Of a DNA stretch of 64,000 nucleotides, positions 1 to 9,889 are shown piece after piece (position 1 is the stretch's first letter; the number at the start of each line of letters is the position of its first letter). This stretch comes from Macrotrachela quadricornifera. Its lineage: Eukaryota > Rotifera > Eurotatoria > Philodinida > Philodinidae. Both the position numbers and the translations under genes were made by a program. The DNA lies in the NCBI GenBank assembly GCA_022393335.1, contig JAJEKB010021383.1, positions 1,058,684 to 1,122,683 of the forward strand, in the 5' to 3' direction. The notes under the pieces were generated by a model, which did not search any database, was not told the origin of the DNA, and saw only the letters and a list, made by a program, of their open reading frames with translations.

Positions 1-345
1 TCAGAAAAATGTAGAAGCATCTCAATTCATTATTTTGATACTAATTTGCAAAATATTTCATCAGCAATAGATCATCTATGTGCTAGTTAGTTTCCTGCTC
101 ATGGATTAGCTTGGATACCATCACAAACTAATGATTGGTACATAAACAAGAGGTATTCTCAAAGATTGTGAAGCGATATATGAACACCTCTTCATTATAG
201 ATTTCATGTATTTATGAATGATTACCATGGTCAAATTTTCTAGACAAGTGCTTCTGTGTATGTCGGAATGCACGATGAGTTACTAAAATCCATTGTAGAT
301 TTATTCAATGAATTTATAGAACAAACTAAACTAGCAGTTAAATAA
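1..345 (+). pseudogene. Decayed coding remnant, unknown family
   Basis: Frame 1 reads like protein through the whole stretch but is broken by five stops (first at 88-90, last at 343-345). Protein-like stretches include AHGLAWIPSQTNDWYIN and YVGMHDELLKSIVDLFNEF. Composition is balanced, unlike the Lys/Asn/Phe-rich noise of the surrounding AT-rich DNA, which is why I read it as a broken exon or transposon ORF entering from the left edge. I do not recognise the family, and the beginning lies outside the window. Confidence 0.4.
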
Positions 346-2343
346 ATGATGAAAGAAAAAGAAATGCTAATAAATCAGGAAAAACCATATAAAAAATGAT
401 TAATCTATCAACCATCATGAAACAAATAGCATATATAACGACGATTAAGGAAAAATAAATCTTCTATTCGAAATCCAAGGGTAACACACAGTGTTTGTAT
501 GACAATTAACTAATATTGGGAAAGAATTCCAACTTTCCCGACATTCTTCATTTCAAACATGTCGTATCACTATACTGAACTCAAAAAAAGACACAAAAGT
601 TCCAACTTTAAGTCTGTTGAGAACTGCGCTAAAAGGTTATTCATACACCACTCTACCAAACTGGTGTTTAGCTTCTGGAAGAAAATTCTTCGATTTACAG
701 GAAAACAATTCTCGTTAAAGATATTGAAGATCAGGCTTTGTTGCTAGTTATGCATTATAACTTGAATTTCTTTATCTTTCTAAACAATCTGCATTGTATT
801 AAAAATTTTGAATATCAAAATCTCAATGACATTTTGTCGAAATACCAGATAGATTTTCTACGATTCTTCTCTGAAACAATCCTTGCTGATTCTCGCAAAT
901 GAGCGATTAGTTGCTCTCAGTGTCAAGTACAAGAACACAAAGGCAAAATACCGGATAAGCTGCGAACTGCGCATTGAAAAAAATGTATGCAAGTATACAT
1001 GTAAGAGTACAAACTTATTTTATTTTATTTTATATGATCTTTCTTTCAGCCAAGGGAATAAGAAAAAATGTCTAGTAATTCTATTTCTATATCTTATCAT
1101 CCCATCTATATAATATTCCTTAAACAACCGATTATTCACTGTTATTTACCAATACCCTAATATGCGATCGATTTGTTCACAATGATAAAAAACCTTTATT
1201 TCTCTAAACAACCGTGTAACACCTGATTGGCCAAATTTTCCACATGAAAATATCTCATTGGTCGAAAGTTCGACACCGAAAATTTCTAATTGACTGAGTT
1301 TGCAGGATGACTCGATCTATCTACTCCGAATCATCTCTAATTATACTTAACTAGCCTTAGCTAGAGTTATTTTTGATTTTCGCTAAGTTACTTTAGCTTG
1401 ACCTTTAACCGTGAGCATACACACTCATAAAGTTATTTTCTTCCAGATGAATCTCCCTTTAATCAAGAAAAGAAGGCACCGTCCAAAATGTCATGATGCC
1501 AATCGTGCTCATCAACATACAGTAGTGGGCAATCGCATCATCAAAAACCCACAATCTCCTCTCTCTCCCTCCGCACCCATCGAGATGCCATCCCAGGAGA
1601 ATGATCACAGCCGCCGTGAATAGCCATTTTCCGCACGTTAGACATGCACCGTATTATGGTCGTTTACGATTTTGCTTATGTGACCTGGTTAGCGAAATAT
1701 TATTGGTTAAAGACAGAGGATGAAAGAATCTCATTGTTCTAAAGGCTCATATGAAAAATCTCTGAATGGCTAAAATTTCAGCCTCAAAAAATCTGATTCC
1801 TTCTAAGCCTCATATCAAAACTACTTAAAGCTAATCTTTTTTTTTGATATTTCACCCATGAGAAGCCAATACTGTATTCTTCACCTTTGACCCTTGACCA
1901 GATGAAAATCAAGCAGCCGCATTTATTTCATATCACTCTCCCTTCAGTCGAGAGGAAACCTATGACAACCTTAATTGGTACCCCTATAGTATAGCACTCG
2001 AGGATCCATAGGTGCTCCCATATAACAGTCGTTGAAGACCCATGGATACTCTCATATGATAGGCCTTGAGGACCTACAGGTTCGTATATAGATGGTTTAA
2101 AGGTGGCATTCTTCTGCCATCAATGTTCTTATGACCCTTACTACACTCGAGAGAATAAAATTCCATAAATAAAACGCAACAGAAATCCTAAACAATCAAT
2201 CGTAGCAAACATGTTTATACGTGCATATATTAAATAAGTAACTGATGTACAGGATCATATTATGTAAGCAACAAGACAATTTCTTCGTAGATGCGTGTAT
2301 GTCCTTTTTAATGTATTTCATTTTTTGAGCTGAAAAAAAAAAT
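346..2343. other. Intergenic, no confident gene
   Basis: AT-rich sequence with only short reading frames (for example 559-747, 883-1113, 1411-1623) that show no domain, splice structure or convincing codon use. It contains the small degenerate tandem repeat listed separately at about 1994-2098. The last ~170 bp lies beyond the 3' end of the minus-strand TPR gene and probably holds its 3' UTR. Confidence 0.5.
1994..2098. repeat. Degenerate ~34-bp tandem repeat, three units
   Basis: Three successive units start near 1994, 2029 and 2062. Each has the pattern CTYGARGAYC, then a short variable part, then a CATAT-like end (CCCATATAACAG, CTCATATGATAG, CGTATATAGATG). The units are only about 65-70% alike, so this is an old minisatellite. 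No coding or regulatory role is visible. Confidence 0.4.
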
Positions 2344-5300
2344 TCACAATTTCTTTTTTATACGTTCAAGGTTACGCTTCCATAATTGAAAACAAGGGTG
2401 ATTCTTAGATAAAGAATGTCGTCCAATATTAACAGCACGTTGATAAAACGACAATGCTTTTCTATAGTCACCCATCTTATCATGAACTAATCCAATATTA
2501 TTGTAAGAGGTACTAACATCTGGATGAGTCAATGGAAGAATTTTTTCACGGATTTTGAGTGCTTTTTCATGAGACAAAAGTGCTTTCGAATATTCGCCGA
2601 GATTATTATATACTAGACCGATATTATTACAAGATGTGGCCAAATGAAGATGATCGGGTTGAAGAGTTTTTTGGTAGATTTCAAACGCTTTCTCGTGAGA
2701 TGAAAGCGCTTTCATGTATTCACCCATGTTGTCATAAAGCACACCAATATTATTATAAGTTGTTGCCAAATCAGGATGATACGAAGGAAGAGCATTTTGA
2801 GAGATTTCAAGGTCTTTTTCATAATACAACAATGCTTTGGAATACTCGCCCATGTTATCGTAGACTAAGCCAATATTATTGTAACACGTAGCCAGACGAG
2901 AATCATTTGAAGGAAGAATTTTTGTATAGATTTCAAGCGCTTTTTCATGGTATGAAAGAGCTTTTTTATAGTCACCTATATTGTCATATATCAAACCAAT
3001 ATTACTGTAAGAAATAGCCAAATCGGGATGGTTTGAGGGAAGAATTCTTTGCCGGATTTCACATGCCTCTTCATAATACGAAAGCGCATTCACATAATCG
3101 CCCATTCTAGAATATACTCCTCCTATGTTGTAGCATGATACCGCTAAACTAGGTTGATTTGAAGAGACCGTTTTTTGGCAAATTTGAAGTGCCTCTTCAT
3201 GATATGAAAGTGCTTTTAAATAGTCACTCATCGTGGAATATATACATCCGATATTGTTCAAAGAAGTAACTAAATTAGTGTGATTTGGAGAAAGAAGTTT
3301 TCGGAGAATTTCAAGTGCTTTTTCAAAATATGAATGTGCTTTTGAATATTCCCCCATACTATAGTACACTTCTCCGATATTGTTAAATGACACTACGAAA
3401 TCAGGATGATCTGGAGGAAGAGTATTCTGTTGGATTTCAAGTGCTTTCTCATGAAATGAAAGTGCTTTTTGTTTTTCTCCCATCTTCTTGTGCATCACGC
3501 CTATGCTGTTGTATGTCTCAACCAAATCAGGATGATTTGTAGAAAAAGCTTTTTCGTTGATTTTTAGTGCTTTTTGATGCAACAAAAGTGCTTTTGTATA
3601 TTCTCCCATCTTGCCGTATACTGCTCCCATATTTTCAAACGACATAGCCAGATCAGGATGATCTGACGAAAAAGTGTTTTGTCGAATTTCCAGTGCTTTT
3701 TCATGGAATGAAAGTGCTTTTGTATATTCACCCATGTTGCCATATTCGAACCCAATATTATTAAATGATACAGCTAAATCAGGATGATTCGATGGTAAAA
3801 TATCTTGTTGAATTCGAAGCACTTTTTCATAATACGAAAGTGCTTTTGTGTATTCACCCATCTTGTCATATGTCATTCCAAGTTGGTTATATGACGTTGT
3901 CAAATTAGGATGATTTGATGGAAGAACAACTTGTTGGATTTGAAGTATTTTCTCAAAATCCGAAAGTGCTTTAGTATAATCACCCATCTGGTACCATATA
4001 ATTCCAATACTGCTATAGGACATCAGCAAATCAGGATGATTTAATGAAAGAGTAGCTTCTCGTATTTGAACTGTTTTCTCAAAATAAGAAAGTGCTTTAG
4101 TATATTGACCCATCTGATGATGTATCATTCCAATGTTGTTAAACGATATAGCTAAATCAGGATGATTTGGAGGGAGAACATTTTGTTGAATTTCTAGTGC
4201 TTTTTCAAGAGACGAAAGTGCTTTTGAATATTCTCCCATCCTTTGGTGTGCTTGTCCAATGTTGTTAAACGACATAGCTAAATCAGGATGATTTGGTGGA
4301 AGTGCAGCTTGTCGCATTTGAAGCGTATTTTCAAAATATGAAAGTGCTTTCATGTATTCGCCCATCTGACCGTATATCATTCCAATGTTAGTTAACAACG
4401 TAGCTAAATTAGGATGATTAGGTGGAAGCACATCTTTTTGTATTTGCAGCGTTTTCTCAAAATACGAAAGTGCTTTTTGATTCTCTCCTACTTTGTTATA
4501 TATCTGTCCGATACTGTTATATGATACAGCCAAATCAGGATGGTTCGACGGAAGAGTGTCTTGTTGAATTTCTAATGCTTTTTCAAGAAATGAACGTGCT
4601 TCGAGAAGATCACCCATTAGGAAATACACTTGTCCAATGCCACAATAGGAAAGTGCGATATCTCGATCATTTACAGAAAATAGAGTACGTGCAGTTTCAA
4701 GTGATTTTTCATAAAATTTCATAGCTTCCGTATATTGTCCTTGATTTTGCTTCACTACCCCGAGTATACGGTAAAGATGTACTGTTTCAATATCATTAGT
4801 AGTTTGATCAAGCAATATATTGTATAATTCTTCAGCTTTATCATCACGACGAATATCGATGAGTAATAGTGCAAGTCGATCCCATCCTGTTTTAATGTAA
4901 GAAATGTCTTGCCGCATATATTCGGTTAAAGCATGAAGCTTTGGATCATTATCACTAGTTAATGTTAAATCTACCTGCCATACGTCGTTATTACTATCAA
5001 TTGATTGAATTTGTTCGATACGAAATATGGAATTCATTGAAAAGAGAATTTCTTCTTCTGCCTCGTAATAACTATCATCACGAACGTTGGCAAAAGGAGT
5101 TGAAGGCACTGAGCAATCAATAGTCATGACAAATAAGATTCTCACAAGGCCGGAAGGTGCCATAGATGTACTAACAAATTCAAGAGATACTTCACGATTC
5201 TTACTAGTTGATAAAAAATTATTAAATGATAATAAACCATCTTTGATTTTTACGAGTTTGTCAAAGTCTGTCTGAGATAAGCATTGACCACGATATAAGA

Positions 5301-6195
5301 TAAACGGGGCGATATGAGCATGTTTCAAATACTGTTCCGAATGTAGCTGAGTGATATGCTTGTGAAGATCACTTAGAAAGAAGCCGAGTGTAATAATGAG
5401 ATCGACTTCCATTGTACGTAATGCTCGATTGAGCATGGAATAAAGAAAACAATCGTAGGTATACCACCAGATAGGAGAATGTTGTCTATATTCTTTTTCG
5501 AATTTATCAATATTTTCTAGTTCTTTGGTATTACCAATGAATTGATTGCGACAATAAATAATAAATTCTATCCTATGTTTGTCTTCGAAATCTATTGTCA
5601 ATAAGATTTCCTTTAATATGCTAGTATACATGAAGGATGGGTCAAGATTGTCTAAATTTGTATGTTTTATATCATCGTTTGTGGAAACGAAACTCATCGA
5701 AATTGTATTTTGATCACATTCTTGGACAGCTATTTTGAGTGCCTTGCAAATTGAGATAACATCTGTAAAGATATTTTCCACTTTAGGCCATTGTTTAGTC
5801 CATTGTTCATATTGTTCTTTTAGTTCACAAAAAATGTAAATCATACTAATTTGTACCATATCATGTATAATAGGCACTATTGTTTGACCGAATGTTTCAG
5901 AAGTGATCATGAAGATTTTTTCTTCTTTAGTATTATTAATGAAATCAACACATTGGTCAATATTGGTAAATGTATTCACTGTATTTACAACTTGACGTAA
6001 TTTCGTAATGATATTCTGACAATCGCTGTTATTAACTTCATCAATTTTCTCATCTAGCCAGACGAGAAGAAAATTCTGTACTATTCGACGATTAAATAAT
6101 CGAGAGGTTCTTTTGTTATTATTTTCAGATGATAGTTGTGTAGACGCACACTGTGAAGGGCTGAACATCTGTTCATTCTTGTCTCTTTCGATCAT
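2344..6195 (-). CDS. ADP-ribosyltransferase/TPR protein, 19 kinesin-light-chain-type repeats
   Basis: A single uninterrupted 1283-residue frame. Residues ~40-170 form an alpha/beta domain seen in this protein class (VWLDEKIDE; VNTFTNIDQCVDFI). Residues ~235-410 resemble an R-S-E-class mono-ADP-ribosyltransferase: R302 in ILYRGQ, S329-T330-S331 in FNNFLSTS, and the E-x-E motif E380/E382 in EAEEEILFSM. From ~473 to ~1270 there are 19 consecutive 42-residue TPRs with consensus NIGxxYxxMGEYxKALSYxEKALEI followed by LPxNHPD, as in kinesin light chain and NPHP3-like proteins. The likely role is NAD-dependent transfer of ADP-ribose to a partner bound by the TPR solenoid; substrate and location are unknown. 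No signal peptide or membrane segment is seen. The start is the first ATG of the frame; in-frame upstream sequence is AT-rich noise. No intron is visible. Confidence 0.87.
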   Translation of the reverse strand: MIERDKNEQMFSPSQCASTQLSSENNNKRTSRLFNRRIVQNFLLVWLDEKIDEVNNSDCQNIITKLRQVVNTVNTFTNIDQCVDFINNTKEEKIFMITSETFGQTIVPIIHDMVQISMIYIFCELKEQYEQWTKQWPKVENIFTDVISICKALKIAVQECDQNTISMSFVSTNDDIKHTNLDNLDPSFMYTSILKEILLTIDFEDKHRIEFIIYCRNQFIGNTKELENIDKFEKEYRQHSPIWWYTYDCFLYSMLNRALRTMEVDLIITLGFFLSDLHKHITQLHSEQYLKHAHIAPFILYRGQCLSQTDFDKLVKIKDGLLSFNNFLSTSKNREVSLEFVSTSMAPSGLVRILFVMTIDCSVPSTPFANVRDDSYYEAEEEILFSMNSIFRIEQIQSIDSNNDVWQVDLTLTSDNDPKLHALTEYMRQDISYIKTGWDRLALLLIDIRRDDKAEELYNILLDQTTNDIETVHLYRILGVVKQNQGQYTEAMKFYEKSLETARTLFSVNDRDIALSYCGIGQVYFLMGDLLEARSFLEKALEIQQDTLPSNHPDLAVSYNSIGQIYNKVGENQKALSYFEKTLQIQKDVLPPNHPNLATLLTNIGMIYGQMGEYMKALSYFENTLQMRQAALPPNHPDLAMSFNNIGQAHQRMGEYSKALSSLEKALEIQQNVLPPNHPDLAISFNNIGMIHHQMGQYTKALSYFEKTVQIREATLSLNHPDLLMSYSSIGIIWYQMGDYTKALSDFEKILQIQQVVLPSNHPNLTTSYNQLGMTYDKMGEYTKALSYYEKVLRIQQDILPSNHPDLAVSFNNIGFEYGNMGEYTKALSFHEKALEIRQNTFSSDHPDLAMSFENMGAVYGKMGEYTKALLLHQKALKINEKAFSTNHPDLVETYNSIGVMHKKMGEKQKALSFHEKALEIQQNTLPPDHPDFVVSFNNIGEVYYSMGEYSKAHSYFEKALEILRKLLSPNHTNLVTSLNNIGCIYSTMSDYLKALSYHEEALQICQKTVSSNQPSLAVSCYNIGGVYSRMGDYVNALSYYEEACEIRQRILPSNHPDLAISYSNIGLIYDNIGDYKKALSYHEKALEIYTKILPSNDSRLATCYNNIGLVYDNMGEYSKALLYYEKDLEISQNALPSYHPDLATTYNNIGVLYDNMGEYMKALSSHEKAFEIYQKTLQPDHLHLATSCNNIGLVYNNLGEYSKALLSHEKALKIREKILPLTHPDVSTSYNNIGLVHDKMGDYRKALSFYQRAVNIGRHSLSKNHPCFQLWKRNLERIKKKL

Positions 6196-6780
6196 AGTAG
6201 TAGATACTATTTATTGGTATATCTTCAGAATGTTTATTGGATGTCTCAATTGAATATGCTTTTAGTTTGAAATACAAGAAAAATATATGCTAATAAAATA
6301 CGTTACTTATTTTGCAATAAATTAGTCATTTTCATATGTAATAAAAATCGATGCGATACAAACGACATGAGTGAAATTACCTTGTATCAACAAATATTTC
6401 TGTATTTGCTTCAATTTTTTGTATATTTACGGTCATGCTTTGTTAATTAAGCAATTTTATTCAATCAATTTACATAAAATAATATATGCATACATTCACG
6501 ATAAAATATAACACACGCACATGTTTGTCTCTTTTCTTCTGTTATTGATAGTGAGAGACAGAAGCGCATCTATCATTTGCTCGATTTTTCTTCATATTCG
6601 ATCGATTAAAAAGTAAAGAGAAAAAAAATATTTTTTCATTACTTGTGCAAGATATTTTTATTAAGAATATATAATATTCATTTAAAAAGTAGGCATAGTC
6701 ATACGTATAGATGGCAAGTCCTATAGACTCATTACATTTGAGGGTGTCACCCCAACTCGTCCCATTTTTCGTCCCACATT
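6196..6780. other. Intergenic, upstream of the minus-strand ART/TPR gene
   Basis: AT-rich sequence that must contain the promoter of the ART/TPR gene starting at 6195. I see no unambiguous TATA box, conserved block or additional gene. The right edge abuts the inverted-repeat element at 6781. Confidence 0.5.
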
Positions 6781-7135
6781 ATTCGTCCCATCTTTTTTGT
6801 CTGAATTCGGCCCAAATGAAAATTAATTTATCAATTAGGATAAATCTTAATGATATAAGAGAAAGGGTGATATCTTGCTGTGTTCTATACCACGTACTTA
6901 TAATGTGTCGTAAAATGACTTATAATATAGGTATTATCCATATATTTTCTTTCTCTTTCTTTCCTAGTGTGTCTGTTGTAGCAATATCATTTCTTTCGTT
7001 CTCTCAAGCATTTTTCTCACTAATGTTTCTCAGTTTCTTTCTTTAATGGCTTTGCAACTATGATGTTTTAATTCATGGTTTTTCCCAAATGTAATATCTG
7101 TTGGTATAATCCATTCTATCGTTTTCTTAACATGC

Positions 7136-7146
7136 TATATAAATAG
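7136..7146 (+). promoter_or_regulatory. TATA box of the FLYWCH ORF
   Basis: TATATAAATAG is a close match to the metazoan TATA consensus and lies 97 bp before the ATG at 7243. An initiator-like TCAGTCT follows at 7179-7185, about 45 bp downstream, which is farther than the usual ~30 bp. The TATA box is better supported than that initiator. Confidence 0.55.
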
Positions 7147-7242
7147 ATGCACTTACTATGTGAAAGAATTGTGTTAGTTCAGTCTGCTCAATCTATTCTC
7201 AAGTCTGTTCTATCTGATTGATCGATTTGTGTTTGTCTTAAA

Positions 7243-7437
7243 ATGTTTCAATTTACGACTAGTGAACGAAATCAACAGGTTCTAAACTATTTGGATTTTC
7301 AATATACTGTTAAACGAATCAATAAAACCAACGTCGAATGGCGTTGTCGAAATAGAAGTTGTTCCAGCACACTATCATTATCACTTGACAATACATGTAT
7401 TCGTCGCGAGCCAAGTGCTCACAATGAATCTTGTTAG
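7243..7437 (+). CDS. Small FLYWCH-type zinc-finger ORF inside a TIR element, probably truncated
   Basis: A 64-residue frame contains the FLYWCH pattern in order: F at residue 2/4 (FQFTTSERN), then L and Y in VLNYLDFQYTVKR, then W-x-C (EWRCRNRSC), then a late His (SAHNESC). FLYWCH fingers bind DNA and in animals are often linked to MULE-type transposase lineages. The frame ends in TAG right after the finger, but in-frame sequence after the stop still looks coding (LLNQVEQLRLIKSKNK), so this is probably the stump of a longer protein. It lies wholly between the two TIRs. Function as a self-contained DNA-binding peptide or repressor is possible but unproven. Confidence 0.55.
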   Translation: MFQFTTSERNQQVLNYLDFQYTVKRINKTNVEWRCRNRSCSSTLSLSLDNTCIRREPSAHNESC

Positions 7438-7731
7438 CTATTAAATCAGGTGGAACAGTTAAGATTGATCAAATCAAAAAATAAATCTTCATATGTTACT
7501 TGAGTTTTCTTTTACTAAATATGTTCACAATTTTTTTCTTTTTCTGCTATATAAAGTTCGATACAGAATAAACTAAGGTTCAGACAACGTTAGATATCTT
7601 AATTGATAAGTTAACTAGGGCCTTATATAGACTGGGACAAATTCGGAATTGATTCTTTTGGCATGGGACGAATTCAGAATTAATTAATTTTCATCTGGGC
7701 CGAATTCAGACAAAAAAAATGGGACGAATTG

Positions 7732-8649
7732 GGAGTAGACCGATTTGAGTCCTATTTGAATATCTGTAATACATACAAATATCTACTTCCAACAGGTTTG
7801 AAAATGGATTCGAATAGTGAAAAACAATATTTGTCTGCAAGCAACAATTATTTGAAAAGATCTCATTTGAAAACGTAGTAATCTACAAGATTTTTAATGC
7901 TATTCTTCTCATGTGAAAAAAAGTTTACAAATTTTAATTTTAACCGATCAACACTTATTAAGTGATTAAGGAAAATCAGTTAGAATATCCAATTTTTTGA
8001 AAAATAAATCAAGTTGAGTTACTATCATAGGAAGATGCACAGAACTCTCTTCTTTTAGATAGCTTTCCGCTAGACGACTGGCTTTTGACAGACTTACAAA
8101 AGCCTTGGTTATTATTACCATTTTTTTTTCGTATAAGACTGCTTTTATATTTCAATAAACAGTGAGTAAAGTATTTTTATGCCAATTATTAGAGGCCTTC
8201 TAACATTCAAAACAGGAATTATATGTTTATAAGTTTTCTCAAACGCTAGCTATTGTAAAAATCTTATTTTCGTGTCCTACTGGATATTAAAGGAAACTAC
8301 TGAAAAATCTTTATTTTAAAGTTTGTCTATAAGACTTTCTTAGCATTTTTCTCAAAACATGATTTCTAAATAGAGAAATTAAAATATTTTTGACTCACTT
8401 CAACTTATATAACAATATTCTTTTCGTTTTAATGGTTTGAATAAGAGTAAACTTTTCATATCATTAGTTCGCTGATTTTTATGCTAATTTTAAGTATTGT
8501 CACTTAGAAAGCTCATAAGAGATGATCAATAATATCATACCAAAATTATTCATTTTCAAAAAATTTCCGTTCAAATGGACGAGTTTATTTATAACAATAG
8601 AAAAATGAAGATGAATTTCAAATTCAGTTTTATTACTACTTACAAAGAT
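7732..8649. other. Intergenic, nothing recognised
   Basis: AT-rich sequence with dispersed stops in all frames. No domain, splice structure or repeat pair was recognised between the FLYWCH element and the foldback element that follows. Confidence 0.5.
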
Positions 8650-9345
8650 TTCTATGTCATAGAATGACATATCTATAGAGTATTCTAGAAAAAACTTACT
8701 AAAAAAAATTGATTACTTTCGTTACAGCTCGAGTAGATGAACCGATTTTTTGATGAACAATGAAAGTTTATTCAGAGTGTTTTTCTTCTTTGAATAATGT
8801 AAACAGATACATCTATTAAGTACTATTGTTAACTTCAGTAAAAAAATTCTATCTGTTAGCAAATAAGAAAAATAGATGTAATACCATTCCACGTATAAGT
8901 TTTGGCCGTCATATAAGACGATGGCATGAAAAAAATCAAAACAAGGTTTATGAATAATACAACATTAATGGGAATAAAACAAATATAAAGAACTAGTTAG
9001 TTTAGAAGTCAAGAACTATAGTATTTCGAATTTTAGGTATGATACATTGATTTTTGTTTACCATCGTCTTATGTGAGAACTAAAATTTATATATGGAATG
9101 TTTTACATATATTTTTGGTGTTTACCAACAAGTAGAACTTTTTTTTATTGGCGTTAACAATAACACTTGATAGAAGCATTTATTTATATTATTCAAATAA
9201 AAACACAAAATTTTGAATAAAATTCTACTATTAATCAACAAATTGGTTCATTTGTTTGAGTCTAACAACAGATATATTCCACTTTTTTTTGGTAGATGAT
9301 TTTTAGGATACTCTATAGAACTACAGTATGTGAGGTTCTCGTTTT
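8650..9345. mobile_element. Foldback element with ~270-bp imperfect TIRs
   Basis: The arm 8650-8922 matches the reverse complement of 9061-9345 nearly end to end. Clear anchor blocks are CTATAGAGTATYCTA (8671 vs 9310 region), GATGAACCRA, TTTGAATAAT, GTTAACTTCAGTAAAAAAA versus GTTAACGCCAATAAAAAAA, and CCATCGTCTTAT near the centre. The spacer is ~140 bp. There is no ORF, so it is a long-TIR MITE or foldback element lying just beyond the 3' end of the HypX-FolD gene. Ends are approximate. Confidence 0.65.
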
Positions 9346-9889
9346 GAGAATATAATCGATGGCTTCAACCTCCGTTATTGACGTTGGCTGAAATGTAATA
9401 TCTAGGGTCTTAGCCTGCTAATCTTGAGAAATACTCACAATAAAAATGTCTATCGTATATTGATAATATAATATAATATAAGATGGTGATTTTCACAAAA
9501 TATTTTACTGATGAAAATCAATAAAAATCACAAATAATAACGACGATGAAAATAAAAAAACAAAATGACAAAAGACAAGAGAGAGATCACGAGTATATAC
9601 ATATGTACATATATATATCAAAGAAGAAATACAAAAATATAATAGAAACAATAGAATGATGCAACAAAAAGGTCTTCAAGGTCTGATGATGATAAATACA
9701 ACAATACATATACCACAGAAAAGAAAGAAAAGATATATATGTATATAATCACTCGATCACACATAGAACAAAAAAATATATATAGATATATATATGAGTT
9801 AGCGACATGAAGTTACATCCATGGACGCTAACATAGTAAGGAATTATATTTTATGTTGAGTTAGTTTTTCGAAATTAGCAAGAATGATT
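9346..9889. repeat. AT-rich low-complexity spacer with microsatellites
   Basis: Short runs such as TATAATATAATATAATATAA (about 9463-9481), alternating TACATATGTACATATATATA (about 9597-9617) and ATATATAGATATATATAT (about 9777-9795). It lies beyond the 3' end of the minus-strand HypX-FolD gene and probably includes its 3' UTR. No gene is visible. Confidence 0.55.

Larger units (their letters stand above)
6781..7731. mobile_element. ~950-bp DNA element with ~50-bp TIRs carrying a FLYWCH ORF
   Basis: The left end, 6781-6830, and the reverse complement of 7681-7731 match over about 50 bp (TTTTTTGTCTGAATTCGGCC on both, with a few substitutions). The motif GGGACGAATTCRGA or its complement recurs several times near both ends (6750-6800; 7637-7725), giving subterminal repeats like those of cut-and-paste DNA transposons. 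The interior has a TATA box and a small FLYWCH-type ORF but no recognisable transposase, so the element is non-autonomous or decayed. The exact outer ends and target-site duplication could not be fixed by eye. Confidence 0.7.

Noticed and set aside
2559..5275. Plus-strand frames (for example 2559-2891, 4422-4724, 5087-5275) over the ART/TPR gene
   Set aside because: Antisense shadows with periodic pattern produced by the 126-bp TPR repeat.
7179..7185. TCAGTCT as the initiator for the FLYWCH ORF
   Set aside because: It lies ~45 bp from the TATA box, outside the normal spacing, so it was not annotated as a site.
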